Shown: positions 1-6,342, numbered from the stretch's first letter. The stretch: 7,390 nt of DNA from Alphaproteobacteria bacterium (GCA_004356215.1 SMXR01000036.1:1-7390), one strand, 5' to 3'. Numbers and translations are program-made. Notes: generated by a model from the sequence alone, not told the origin.

Positions 1-1
1 T

Positions 2-97
2 ACGGCACTGGCAGAAGTCCCGCCAGTGGACGAGGTGGAACCAACCGAAGAGGGAACTGAACCCGCAAATAAAATCCCCGAGGGAGGATCACAATGA
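2..97 (+). CDS. C-terminal end of an unidentified protein (partial)
   Basis: An open frame enters from the left edge and reads 31 codons to a TGA at 95-97. The peptide is rich in Glu, Pro and Val (it begins TALAEVPPVDEVEPTEEGTE), which suggests a flexible acidic tail and not a folded domain. Its stop overlaps the ATG of the next gene in an ATGA arrangement, and the next gene's ribosome binding site (GGGAGGA, 82-88) lies inside its last codons. This is the usual geometry of translationally coupled genes in one operon. That overlap is the main reason to believe the frame is real, since 31 codons alone would be weak evidence. The family cannot be named from this tail. Confidence 0.6.
   Translation, partial: TALAEVPPVDEVEPTEEGTEPANKIPEGGSQ
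82..88 (+). promoter_or_regulatory. Ribosome binding site of the ankyrin gene, inside the upstream gene
   Basis: GGGAGGA lies five bases before the ATG at 94 and is embedded in the last codons of the upstream frame. It fixes the start of the ankyrin gene and supports translational coupling between the two. Confidence 0.7.
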
Positions 98-1731
98 CTC
101 CCGCTATCAGATTATTAGCCCTTGCACTGATTTTCCTTTTTATGGGTATGCCCCGTTTGAGCCAAGCTCAGGAATCTTTGGAAAAGCAGTTATCAAGTGC
201 GATATATTCAGGAGATATTGAAACCGCCAAAACCCTGATTGAACAGGGGGTGGATGTAAATAGTGTCTGGCCAGGAAATGACCCTTCCCCTTGGAGCCAT
301 CCTCTCATGAAGGCAATTTCACATGGACATTTGGAAATAGTCAAACTACTCATTGAAGCCGGGGCCGATGTAAACGTAAGCATCACTCAATATAGAAGAA
401 ATTACTCTCCCTTGTCTTCCGCCCTAAGTGAATCACCTGAAATGATTCAATTACTTCTAGACAATGGCGCAACCATGGCCAATCCATCACTACCATTTAC
501 AAAACTTTCTCTTGACCCCCTGGTTGAGGAAAAAACAAAAATCTTCATTGATGCCGGCTGGGGCTTTGATGTCTTTTATGCAGAGTTCGGGGGGATCACA
601 ACGCCGCTGCACGAAGCGGCCGGGGCGGGAAATATTACTGCCATCAAACTGCTGCTTGAAGCAGGGGCAGATCCTAACGCCGTGGTGGTTGGCAATGACA
701 AAACACCCTTATCCAGGGCGGCAAGTCCAATTCATGTTTCACATACGAAAAATTATGCTGAATTTGAAAAGAGATTTCAAAAAAGACTAGAATTAATAAA
801 AATTCTGCTAGATGGCGGCGCTGAATTAAATTCCCGGCAAAGTCGGGGAAATATTTTGGGAGACCTGCTAGCTTTTGATTTTGATAATTACTCAAGCTTT
901 CCTTCCCGGGAGGATTTCGCATTCCGGTTTTCTCTTGCCCGTTTCTTGATTGAAAACGGGTCAAAAATATCAACCAAACAAACAAGACGTGGGGAAAATA
1001 TAACAGACCAATTCTTGAAAAAAATTAATACCGTCAGAACCAAAGAGGATTTTGAATGGGCCTCTAAAATTTGGGTAAGCCGACTGCTTTTTGACCAAAG
1101 TGATTTCGCCCCTAATTGGCTGAAAATAGCTCAGGTAATGGCAAACCAGCACGATTACACCAGGGCAATATATGCCCTTGAGGTCTACCTTTTCTTAGTC
1201 CCAAACGCCTCCAATGCCCGCGAGGCAAGAAGGCTTCTTCAACGCCTCAAAGGCGGCCAGATCAACCGGGAAATGATGGAATTATTTGTCGCCATGACGT
1301 ATTCTCGTGAACACGCAGAATGGAAATTTTCAGGTGATAAGGATGGTTTTGGGTGGGAGTTAATTATTATTAATAACCGGCTTTATGCAAATAGTAAGGT
1401 TGCAAAATACAGGATAAAAAAACCCATAGGCCGGCACACAATTGATGATGTTGAAAACCTGGGTTACCGGGATATTTATGTACCAGTCTGGTTTGAAGGC
1501 AACAAGATAAAATGGCTGACCTGGTTCCATCTCATTGAGGCTGGGTATACCCGTGACCATGGAGATGTTACCGGTAGGGATGGATTAATGTGGTCTTTCA
1601 CAGAATGCACCGCAAAAATTTTCAATGAAATTTCCTGCAAATTAACACGTTTTAATGATTATCCTGACCGTAGACTTCACCCTGGTGACCCGGAATGGTT
1701 AAACCTGGAATGGAAGCTGACCAGGAAATAA
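94..1731 (+). CDS. Secreted or periplasmic ankyrin-repeat protein with C-terminal domain of unknown function
   Basis: This is a 545-residue protein of unknown function. Residues 1-25 form a signal peptide (hydrophobic stretch 6-19, likely cleavage after SQA at 25), so it should act in the periplasm or outside the cell. Ankyrin units are visible at about 31-57, 66-94, 105-128 (degenerate), 169-196 (the best, with TPLHEAAGAGN and LLLEAGADPN) and 203-246, where extra residues separate the two halves. A partial unit lies near 278-292. Residues about 343-377 resemble a TPR-like helical hairpin. The last 150 residues are rich in Trp, Tyr and Phe and I do not recognise them. Ankyrin repeats usually bind proteins, so a binding or inhibitory role is possible but not shown. 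The ATG at 94 has a strong Shine-Dalgarno (GGGAGGA) five bases upstream and is coupled to the preceding gene. The gene looks more AT-rich than nirK or dsbD. Confidence 0.85.
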   Translation: MTPAIRLLALALIFLFMGMPRLSQAQESLEKQLSSAIYSGDIETAKTLIEQGVDVNSVWPGNDPSPWSHPLMKAISHGHLEIVKLLIEAGADVNVSITQYRRNYSPLSSALSESPEMIQLLLDNGATMANPSLPFTKLSLDPLVEEKTKIFIDAGWGFDVFYAEFGGITTPLHEAAGAGNITAIKLLLEAGADPNAVVVGNDKTPLSRAASPIHVSHTKNYAEFEKRFQKRLELIKILLDGGAELNSRQSRGNILGDLLAFDFDNYSSFPSREDFAFRFSLARFLIENGSKISTKQTRRGENITDQFLKKINTVRTKEDFEWASKIWVSRLLFDQSDFAPNWLKIAQVMANQHDYTRAIYALEVYLFLVPNASNAREARRLLQRLKGGQINREMMELFVAMTYSREHAEWKFSGDKDGFGWELIIINNRLYANSKVAKYRIKKPIGRHTIDDVENLGYRDIYVPVWFEGNKIKWLTWFHLIEAGYTRDHGDVTGRDGLMWSFTECTAKIFNEISCKLTRFNDYPDRRLHPGDPEWLNLEWKLTRK

Positions 1732-1832
1732 ATCCAAAGCAAGGTGAGGCAATTAATAAAAAAGTACAATCCAGGTGTAATTTTTCTCAACTCTTCCCAA
1801 AATAACACACACGCCTGAATACCCTAACGCTA

Positions 1833-1842
1833 CCCCCCCCCC
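1833..1842 (+). repeat. C10 homopolymer tract
   Basis: Ten consecutive C residues lie eight bases before the first arm of repeat copy 1, outside any gene. Tracts of this length are prone to slippage during replication and to sequencing error. No promoter or start codon sits at a distance that would make it an obvious phase-variation switch. Confidence 0.8.
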
Positions 1843-1849
1843 TCGGGAT

Positions 1850-1879
1850 AATGTCTGCTTTGGGTCAAAAGCAGACATT
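1850..1879 (+). repeat. Dispersed palindromic repeat, copy 1 (first hairpin only)
   Basis: Arms AATGTCTGCTTT (1850-1861) and AAAGCAGACATT (1868-1879) are perfect 12-bp inverted repeats around the loop GGGTCA. The core is shared with copies at 5005 and 7245. The left arm carries T where the others carry C, which restores full pairing with the AAAGCAGAC right arm. The second hairpin of the other copies is absent here; only an 8-base match (CCGCTATT, 1903-1910) recalls it, and that match falls in the relic's stop region. From memory, conceptual translations beginning MSALGQKQT, as here, appear widely as spurious proteins in alphaproteobacterial annotations. Confidence 0.85.
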
Positions 1880-1905
1880 GGCCAGTACCGTTTGCCGTCT
1901 CGCCG

Positions 1906-2134
1906 CTATTCGGGCAGCGTTACCTCAAACTCGATGGCCGCCAGCTGCGAAGGCGACATGCCGATGCTCTCCAGAAACGGCAGTCAGCAATGGTCGTCAA
2001 GGATGTTGGCGAACTGGGGTTGGTTTACAATCTCAGCCAGGCCCGAGCGCTGTAGGTCACCGCCTTGTCAGCCACTCGAAGGCCCGGTCGGCCTCACCGC
2101 GGAACGCCAGCCCGGCAGGCATGAGTTCAGCGGG
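1906..2134 (-). pseudogene. Decayed C-terminus of a TPR-type protein (adenylate cyclase-like or winged-helix TPR family tail)
   Basis: Three minus-strand pieces join into one recognisable tail. FRGEADRAFEWL is read at 2069-2104, DKAVTYS at 2049-2069 in a second frame, and GLAEIVNQPQFANI (2043-2002) leading to LPFLESIGMSPSQLAAIEF and a TAG stop at 1906-1908 in a third. Each frame change is explained by loss of one base, near 2069 and near 2045. Where I expect DDPRWLPFL the sequence reads DDHC-stop-LPFL, with TGA at 1984-1986, consistent with a decayed Trp codon. As I recall it, this tail ends many large proteins pairing TPR repeats with an adenylate cyclase or winged-helix domain. Only about 75 residues survive; the N-terminal domains are gone, so the original activity cannot be told. 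No ribosome binding site or usable start is present. Confidence 0.72.
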
Positions 2135-2143
2135 GTTAATATT

Positions 2144-4216
2144 TCATTCCGGTTTTGATAATTCCTTATCCAGCCGCCTCAGTATGTAGCTGGTATTGAA
2201 ATATCCCGGCATGACCACCGGCGATTTTCCGGGAGGGAAGAATATATCAATGGGCTGGCCCGAGCGACCAAAGGATTCCATTAACCTCACATTTTCCGGG
2301 GTGTAGATGGTGTTGTCGATAAACATAAAAATGATGCCCTTTTCTTCAACGAAATCCTGAAACTCATCGGTCAAGAAAACATATTCCTCATGCATGATGC
2401 AGATCGGGCACCACGCTGCCCAGAAATGCAAGAAGACCGGTGTACCATCGGCACGAAGGCGGGCCAGTTCATTCGCATCATATTCCACTAGTTCAATCCG
2501 TGACGCCTCAAGTTTCTGTTTGGCAGCCACCGTTGGAAGGTATTCCTTGGGCTGTAGCAGGGGAATGAGGGCCACCACCACCAACCCTGCAACTACGGTA
2601 GTCCTGAGAATGGGTTTTTTCAGTACTTCTGAAAACCAGGCCGCCAGGGCGAGCAAGAACAAGGCGGAAAGGGCAATCAGCGCCCCTGAAGCACCGGTCT
2701 GAATGGTCAGGATCCACACCAGCCAGATCACCGTGGCGAACAGCGGAAAGGCAAGGAATTGCTTGAACGTTTTCATCCAGGGTCCGGGTTTTGGCAATAT
2801 TTTTCCGAGCCCGGGTACAAAACTCAAGGCCAGATAAGGAAAGGCCAGCCCAGTCCCGAGTGCGACAAAGACGGCCAAGCCAACACCGGCCGGTTGTGAC
2901 AAACCGAAAGCCAGAGCAGTCGCCATAAACGGGGCTGTGCAGGGAGTGGCGACGATGGTCGCCAGGACTCCGGTGGAAAATGCTCCCGCTGGACCTTCCT
3001 TTCCGGCCATTTTTTGTCCCAGCCCTGCCAGCCGGCCGGCAGTGATTTCAAACACTCCCAAAAAATTCAAGCCGACGGCGAACAAAAGGAGCGTAATGGC
3101 GAAAACAAATGCCGGTTGCTGTAGCTGGAATCCCCAGGAAAAATCGCCGAAGGTGGCGCGAAGAAACATCAGCAGTCCGCCCACTGCGACAAAACTGACC
3201 AAAATTCCCGCGGTGTAGGCCAAGCCGTCAGCGCGTAATTGTTTGGCAGATGAAGTCCCCGCCTTCATGAAGGAAAAGACCTTCAGGGCCAGAATCGGTA
3301 GCACACAGGGCATGATATTCAGGATAATCCCGCCCAAAAAAGCGAACAAAATTGCGGTCCAGAAGGTCAGTTGGCTTTCAGGAAATCCTTCTTTTTCCAT
3401 GTCAGGCATCATCAGAAAATCATTGGGCTCAGTCGTCGGCAAGGCCTCAATGACCCCGCCATCAGCCATTTCGAAAAGAATTATCCCGGAGATTCCCTCC
3501 CGTTTTTCGTTGCCAGGAAGGATTGGCGTGGCGGAAATATATCCCCTGAAAGCGTTTTCATAAAAAACCGCTGTTGACTGGCTCAGCCGGAAGACCTCGC
3601 CTTCGGGAAAAAGATCCGGCGTGGTGGACAGGAAATAGACTTTTCTGACCTCAGCAGTGCCATCCTGGTGGCGAAAGTTGACCGCAAAGGTCAGCGCCTG
3701 ATTGGTGCCCGCGTTGGCGTGGATAGCAAAATCCCTTAGCGAATAGCGGGGGGTCTTTAGCTCAGGTCTTATGGCCGCCTGTTCCAAAAACTCCGCCGTA
3801 ATCTCCCAAGTCTGCTCTAAGGTTAGAGCCTGGCAAGAGGGATCGCAAATATAATAGGGTAGGCTAAGCCGGATCACCCCTCCATTGGCTTTGAGCCTTT
3901 TCGACAGCTTGATTTCCTGATAAATCGTATCCCCGGATGAAAACCCAAAGGTGACGCCGTCTTCGGTTGTGATTTTTTGAAATTCCGGCCAGTGGGTCTC
4001 CTCAAGCGAGACCCCTGGCGGAAGGTTCCAGCTAAATTCCGGGGCTTCATGCCCGCTCGGCCAAAAAGTATAGGGGACATCCCCATGCTCGAGAGCGGTT
4101 ACCCCGAGCCAGAGTGATACAGTATTTTCATCTTCAGCTGCGCTTGCCTGTGATGAGAAAATAACCACACCCAACAAAAGGATAATGGCCCACAGGCCCT
4201 GACCCACATTTTTCAC
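2144..4216 (-). CDS. dsbD: DsbD-family thiol:disulfide interchange protein
   Basis: DsbD carries electrons from cytoplasmic thioredoxin across the inner membrane to periplasmic thiol proteins. From the GTG at 4216 the protein has 690 residues. A signal peptide (1-27, ending ASA-A) precedes a periplasmic domain (about 28-280) with a CDPSC pair, C124 and C128. A membrane domain of about eight helices (about 284-555) carries the paired cysteines C304 (in MPCVLP) and C426 (in ATPCTAP). A thioredoxin-like domain (about 575-685) has the WCPIC active site, C603 and C606. All three pairs of the cysteine relay are therefore present. An ATG at 4282 would add 22 residues, but it overlaps the likely -35 box and has no ribosome binding site. 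GTG at 4216 has AGAAGGA six bases upstream and starts a normal signal peptide. ScsB-like relatives share this layout, so dsbD is a family-level name. Confidence 0.9.
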   Translation of the reverse strand: MKNVGQGLWAIILLLGVVIFSSQASAAEDENTVSLWLGVTALEHGDVPYTFWPSGHEAPEFSWNLPPGVSLEETHWPEFQKITTEDGVTFGFSSGDTIYQEIKLSKRLKANGGVIRLSLPYYICDPSCQALTLEQTWEITAEFLEQAAIRPELKTPRYSLRDFAIHANAGTNQALTFAVNFRHQDGTAEVRKVYFLSTTPDLFPEGEVFRLSQSTAVFYENAFRGYISATPILPGNEKREGISGIILFEMADGGVIEALPTTEPNDFLMMPDMEKEGFPESQLTFWTAILFAFLGGIILNIMPCVLPILALKVFSFMKAGTSSAKQLRADGLAYTAGILVSFVAVGGLLMFLRATFGDFSWGFQLQQPAFVFAITLLLFAVGLNFLGVFEITAGRLAGLGQKMAGKEGPAGAFSTGVLATIVATPCTAPFMATALAFGLSQPAGVGLAVFVALGTGLAFPYLALSFVPGLGKILPKPGPWMKTFKQFLAFPLFATVIWLVWILTIQTGASGALIALSALFLLALAAWFSEVLKKPILRTTVVAGLVVVALIPLLQPKEYLPTVAAKQKLEASRIELVEYDANELARLRADGTPVFLHFWAAWCPICIMHEEYVFLTDEFQDFVEEKGIIFMFIDNTIYTPENVRLMESFGRSGQPIDIFFPPGKSPVVMPGYFNTSYILRRLDKELSKPE

Positions 4217-4222
4217 TTGAAA

Positions 4223-4229
4223 TCCTTCT
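4223..4229 (-). promoter_or_regulatory. Ribosome binding site that fixes the dsbD GTG start
   Basis: Read on the minus strand this is AGAAGGA, six bases (TTTCAA) before the GTG at 4216-4214. It favours that start over the upstream ATG at 4282. Confidence 0.65.
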
Positions 4230-4253
4230 AAAGTCTGTGCATTGCCAGCGGGT

Positions 4254-4282
4254 TTTATATGAAACTTTCCGAGCCAGGGCAA
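4254..4282 (-). promoter_or_regulatory. Predicted sigma70-type promoter of dsbD
   Basis: On the minus strand TTGCCC (4282-4277, four of six matches to TTGACA) is followed after exactly 17 bases by TATAAA (4259-4254, five of six matches to TATAAT). Transcription would begin near 4247, giving a leader of about 30 bases before the GTG at 4216. Confidence 0.5.
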
Positions 4283-4319
4283 TTCAAAACCGTTGTCTAA
4301 TTGTTCAAATAAACGTGAA

Positions 4320-4325
4320 TATAAT
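4320..4325 (+). promoter_or_regulatory. Consensus -10 box, likely for the SRPBCC gene
   Basis: A perfect TATAAT stands about 55 bases before the GTG at 4381. No good -35 lies 16-18 bases upstream; TTGTTC at 4301-4306 is too close unless AATAAT (4323-4328) is used as the -10 instead. Together with the minus-strand promoter this makes the 4217-4380 gap a divergent control region. Confidence 0.35.
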
Positions 4326-4366
4326 AATCGGCCACAAAAGTGGTATGAAGCGCATTGTTGACCAGC

Positions 4367-4373
4367 AAAGGAG
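4367..4373 (+). promoter_or_regulatory. Ribosome binding site that fixes the SRPBCC GTG start
   Basis: AAAGGAG lies seven bases before the GTG at 4381 and selects it over the in-frame ATG codons at 4237 and 4345. Confidence 0.65.
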
Positions 4374-4380
4374 TTTTAGC

Positions 4381-4860
4381 GTGAGCACCAATCAAGCAGC
4401 AGCAACCCCTGAAAACCTGAGTGAGTTTGAGCACTCCATCCTTATCGAGGCCCCGCGAAAAAAAGTATGGTCGGTTCTAGCCGATATCGGTAGCATTTAT
4501 GAATGGAACCCGGGGTTGGAAAAATCGAATCAGACTTCGAAAGGGGTTGTTAAGAAGGGTAGCACCCGGCGGTGCAATCTGCCGGGCAATCATTACCTGG
4601 ACGAGGAAGTTGTGTTCTGGCAGCCCGGCCAGGCGCTGACCATGCGCATCATCGGAACTGATTTGCCTTTCAAGAAGGCCGATATCCGCTTCACGCTAAC
4701 GGACCACGAACAGGGAACGCGTGTTACCGTGTCTCCTTTGTATCAGCTGAAATTTGGCGCACTCGGCCGCCTGATGGATAAACTAATCGTTCGCAAGCAA
4801 TATCAGAAAGGTATGGAAAACATGCTGGAAGGCCTGAAGGACAAACTTCAATCAGTCTAA
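4381..4860 (+). CDS. SRPBCC-fold protein (polyketide cyclase/dehydrase-like)
   Basis: This is a small soluble protein of 159 residues with the START/Bet v1-like fold of the SRPBCC superfamily. That fold forms a deep hydrophobic pocket for lipids, polyketides or other small molecules. Family marks are the opening strand HSILIEAPRKKVWSVLADI followed by a WNPGL segment, the middle strands (EEVVFWQPGQALTMRI, then FTLTDHEQGTRVTVS), and a C-terminal amphipathic helix (about 130-157) with the typical MENMLEGLKDKL ending. The ligand cannot be told. The GTG at 4381 has AAAGGAG seven bases upstream. Longer in-frame starts (ATG at 4237 or 4345) lack a ribosome binding site, and the first would run into the dsbD promoter. 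There is no signal peptide. It is divergent from dsbD, and the shared control region hints only weakly at a common role. Confidence 0.82.
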   Translation: MSTNQAAATPENLSEFEHSILIEAPRKKVWSVLADIGSIYEWNPGLEKSNQTSKGVVKKGSTRRCNLPGNHYLDEEVVFWQPGQALTMRIIGTDLPFKKADIRFTLTDHEQGTRVTVSPLYQLKFGALGRLMDKLIVRKQYQKGMENMLEGLKDKLQSV

Positions 4861-4919
4861 AAAATCCCGAGCCTGATGCTGGTGAAATTAGCAATGGCGT
4901 AGCCCAGGAGGAACGCAAG

Positions 4920-5111
4920 ATGATCTCCAAGCACACCAAGAATGCAAAAGAGGGGGGTGCCTTTAAAAGGGAACCACCTCCATTTAATTTGACAATGCAG
5001 ATTGATGTCCGCTTTGGGTCAAAAGCAGACGGTTTGGAAGGGTCCGCTATTAGCCATAAGCAGACTCTTCCCCCAATTCATCAGACGTCTGGACATCTGG
5101 GGTTAGAATAA
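4920..5111 (+). CDS. Doubtful 63-codon frame running into repeat copy 2
   Basis: An ATG at 4920 is preceded by a perfect AGGAGG (4906-4911) at eight bases, the best Shine-Dalgarno in the window. The first 28 or so residues (MISKHTKNAKEGGAFKREPP and on) are basic and polar. From 5005 the frame simply translates the dispersed repeat (residues DVRFGSKAD), which argues that the C-terminal half was never selected as protein. It may be the 5' remnant of a small gene cut by repeat insertion, a leader peptide, or chance. No family is recognisable. Confidence 0.15.
   Translation: MISKHTKNAKEGGAFKREPPPFNLTMQIDVRFGSKADGLEGSAISHKQTLPPIHQTSGHLGLE
5005..5065 (+). repeat. Dispersed palindromic repeat, copy 2 (both hairpins)
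   Basis: This is a two-hairpin element. Hairpin 1 has arms GTCCGCTTT (5007-5015) and AAAGCAGAC (5022-5030) around GGGTCA, with one C/A mismatch in the stem. After a spacer, hairpin 2 has arms GTCCGCT (5042-5048) and AGCAGAC (5059-5065) around the 10-base loop ATTAGCCATA, again with one mismatch. Over 61 bases it matches copy 3 at 59 positions, in the same orientation. If transcribed leftward, the stem 1 mismatch becomes a U-G wobble, so the RNA hairpin is more stable on the minus strand. Confidence 0.88.
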
Positions 5112-5207
5112 AACCCTTAGCAGAATTGTGTAGGTGGGGGGCCATTTGGAGTCCTTCTTCATATGATTAAACTGGCTCCTGCATAACCTGAAATAAATTC
5201 CCCCATT

Positions 5208-5221
5208 TTGATTCAAATCAA
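5208..5221 (+). promoter_or_regulatory. FNR box upstream of nirK
   Basis: TTGATTCAAATCAA is a perfect match to the FNR consensus TTGAT-N4-ATCAA. It is centred at 5214.5, about 90 bases before the nirK ATG. If FNR acts from the usual class II position (-41.5), transcription would start near 5256. The -10 region there is weak (around 5239-5253), as is common for activator-dependent promoters. The FNR-family gene downstream of nirK encodes a matching recognition helix. Confidence 0.85.
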
Positions 5222-5304
5222 TTTCCCGCTATAGTTTTTATGCCACCTTTTACCCGAAGCCCGATGGCTTTACCTTGTTAAGAATAATTGAAAAGGAACC
5301 AACC

Positions 5305-6342
5305 ATGAAAAACACCCTTTCAGTCACCCCCAAAACCTGGCTGACTTTGCTTGCCATTATTGCCTTTGCCTTAATACTTTTCATCACCCAGGGATCACAG
5401 GGGTTTGCCCAGGAAGCGGCCCCGGTAAATATTGTCAAAGCACCCACTGATTTGCCCCCACCGATCAACAGAAGCGGGCCCCGGACCGTCCGGGTTGACC
5501 TGGAAACAATCGAGTTGATGGGAACCCTGGCTGAGGGCACCCAGTACCGCTACTGGACTTTCAACGGCAAGGTCCCGGGACCAATGGTGCGGGTTCGCGT
5601 TGGCGATACGGTGGAAGTTCGCCTCAAGAATGCGGAAGATAGCTGGATGATGCATAATGTCGATTTTCATGCGGTGACCGGGCCTGGTGGCGGCGGGGTT
5701 CTGACCGAAACTGCACCGGGTGAGGAAAAGGTTTTTACCTTCAAGGCCCTGAAACCCGGTCTTTACGTTTATCATTGCGCCATTCCCATGGTGGCCTCGC
5801 ATATCGCCAATGGCATGTATGGCATGATTTTGGTTGAACCTGAGGAGGGCCTCCCCAAAGTTGACCGTGAATTTTATGTCATGCAGGGTGAGCTCTACAC
5901 TGAGGAACCCTTTGGGACCAGTGGCGAGGTCATGGAAAGCTATGAAAAGCTGCTTTACGAGCGCCCGGAATATTTCCTTTTTAACGGCGCGGTTGGCGCC
6001 TTGACCGAAACAGCCCCCCTCAAGGCCAGGGTAGGTGAGACCATCCGCATTTTCTTCGGCGTTGGCGGACCCAATTTCACCTCCTCCTTTCACGTCATTG
6101 GGGAAATGTTCGATACCGTTTATCTTCTCGGCTCAACCGATGCTTCGGCCAGAATCAAGACTGTCTCGACGGTTTCGGTGCCGCCGGGCGGGACAACCAT
6201 TGTCGACTTCAAGCTTGAGGTTCCCGGAACCTATATTCTGGTCGATCACGCCCTAAGCCGGGCGGAAAAAGGCCTGGTGGGGTTTTTAAAGGTTGAGGGC
6301 CCCGACAACCCTGAGGTTTACCACGAAGGCCCGGCCAACTAA
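5305..6342 (+). CDS. nirK: Copper-containing nitrite reductase, class II (AniA-like)
   Basis: NirK reduces nitrite to nitric oxide in the periplasm, the committing step of denitrification, and works as a trimer of two-cupredoxin subunits. The protein has 345 residues: a signal peptide (about 1-36, ending GFAQ), a first cupredoxin domain to about 180 and a second to about 332. Type 1 copper ligands are H117, C158, H166 and M171. Type 2 ligands are H122, H157 and H315, the last supplied across the trimer interface. Catalytic D120 (in HNVDFH) and H263 (in SSFHVIG) are both present. The short loop between C158 and H166 and the HIANGMYGMILVEP stretch place it with AniA-like class II enzymes. There is no fused cytochrome or extra cupredoxin domain. 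ATG at 5305 has AAGGAA six bases upstream; an in-frame TTG at 5275 adds ten residues without support. An FNR box precedes the gene. No nirV follows. Confidence 0.96.
   Translation: MKNTLSVTPKTWLTLLAIIAFALILFITQGSQGFAQEAAPVNIVKAPTDLPPPINRSGPRTVRVDLETIELMGTLAEGTQYRYWTFNGKVPGPMVRVRVGDTVEVRLKNAEDSWMMHNVDFHAVTGPGGGGVLTETAPGEEKVFTFKALKPGLYVYHCAIPMVASHIANGMYGMILVEPEEGLPKVDREFYVMQGELYTEEPFGTSGEVMESYEKLLYERPEYFLFNGAVGALTETAPLKARVGETIRIFFGVGGPNFTSSFHVIGEMFDTVYLLGSTDASARIKTVSTVSVPPGGTTIVDFKLEVPGTYILVDHALSRAEKGLVGFLKVEGPDNPEVYHEGPAN

Larger units (their letters stand above)
1732..2143. other. Gene-poor stretch between the ankyrin gene and dsbD
   Basis: No intact gene is supported here. From left to right it holds about 100 bases of AT-rich sequence without an obvious terminator hairpin, a run of ten C at 1833-1842, repeat copy 1 at 1850-1879, and the minus-strand gene relic at about 1906-2134. 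The relic ends about ten bases from the dsbD stop codon. Plus-strand open frames starting at 1851 and 1892 read through the repeat and antisense to the relic, and are not credible proteins. Confidence 0.75.
4861..5304. other. Intergenic stretch between the SRPBCC gene and nirK
   Basis: This 444-base region has no convincing gene. It contains a doubtful short frame at 4920-5111 with a good ribosome binding site, repeat copy 2 at 5005-5065, a 10-bp palindrome CAGACGTCTG at 5082-5091, and the nirK control region with its FNR box at 5208-5221. I see no strong terminator after the SRPBCC stop codon. Confidence 0.7.

Noticed and set aside
1851..2189. Plus-strand frames starting at 1851 (112 codons) and 1892 (88 codons)
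   Set aside because: They read through repeat copy 1 and antisense to the decayed gene on the minus strand. The MSALGQKQT opening is simply the translated repeat.
4217..4282. Longer N-terminus for DsbD from ATG 4282
   Set aside because: The ATG overlaps the predicted -35 box and would place a 22-residue polar segment before the signal peptide. GTG at 4216 has a good ribosome binding site.
4237..4380. Longer N-terminus for the SRPBCC protein (ATG at 4237 or 4345)
   Set aside because: No ribosome binding site precedes either ATG, and the extra residues do not resemble the family. GTG at 4381 has AAAGGAG at good spacing.
4955..4983. Terminator-like GGTG/CACC pairing after the SRPBCC gene
   Set aside because: The stem is only four pairs with a bulged extension and no T run, about 95 bases from the stop codon; too weak to annotate.
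5275..5304. TTG start ten codons upstream for nirK
   Set aside because: There is no ribosome binding site before 5275, whereas AAGGAA stands six bases before the ATG at 5305, which begins a normal signal peptide.
5395..6093. 232-codon open frame on the minus strand
   Set aside because: It lies wholly antisense to nirK, whose copper ligands and catalytic residues are intact. The translation has no recognisable domain, and its length follows from the codon use of nirK.
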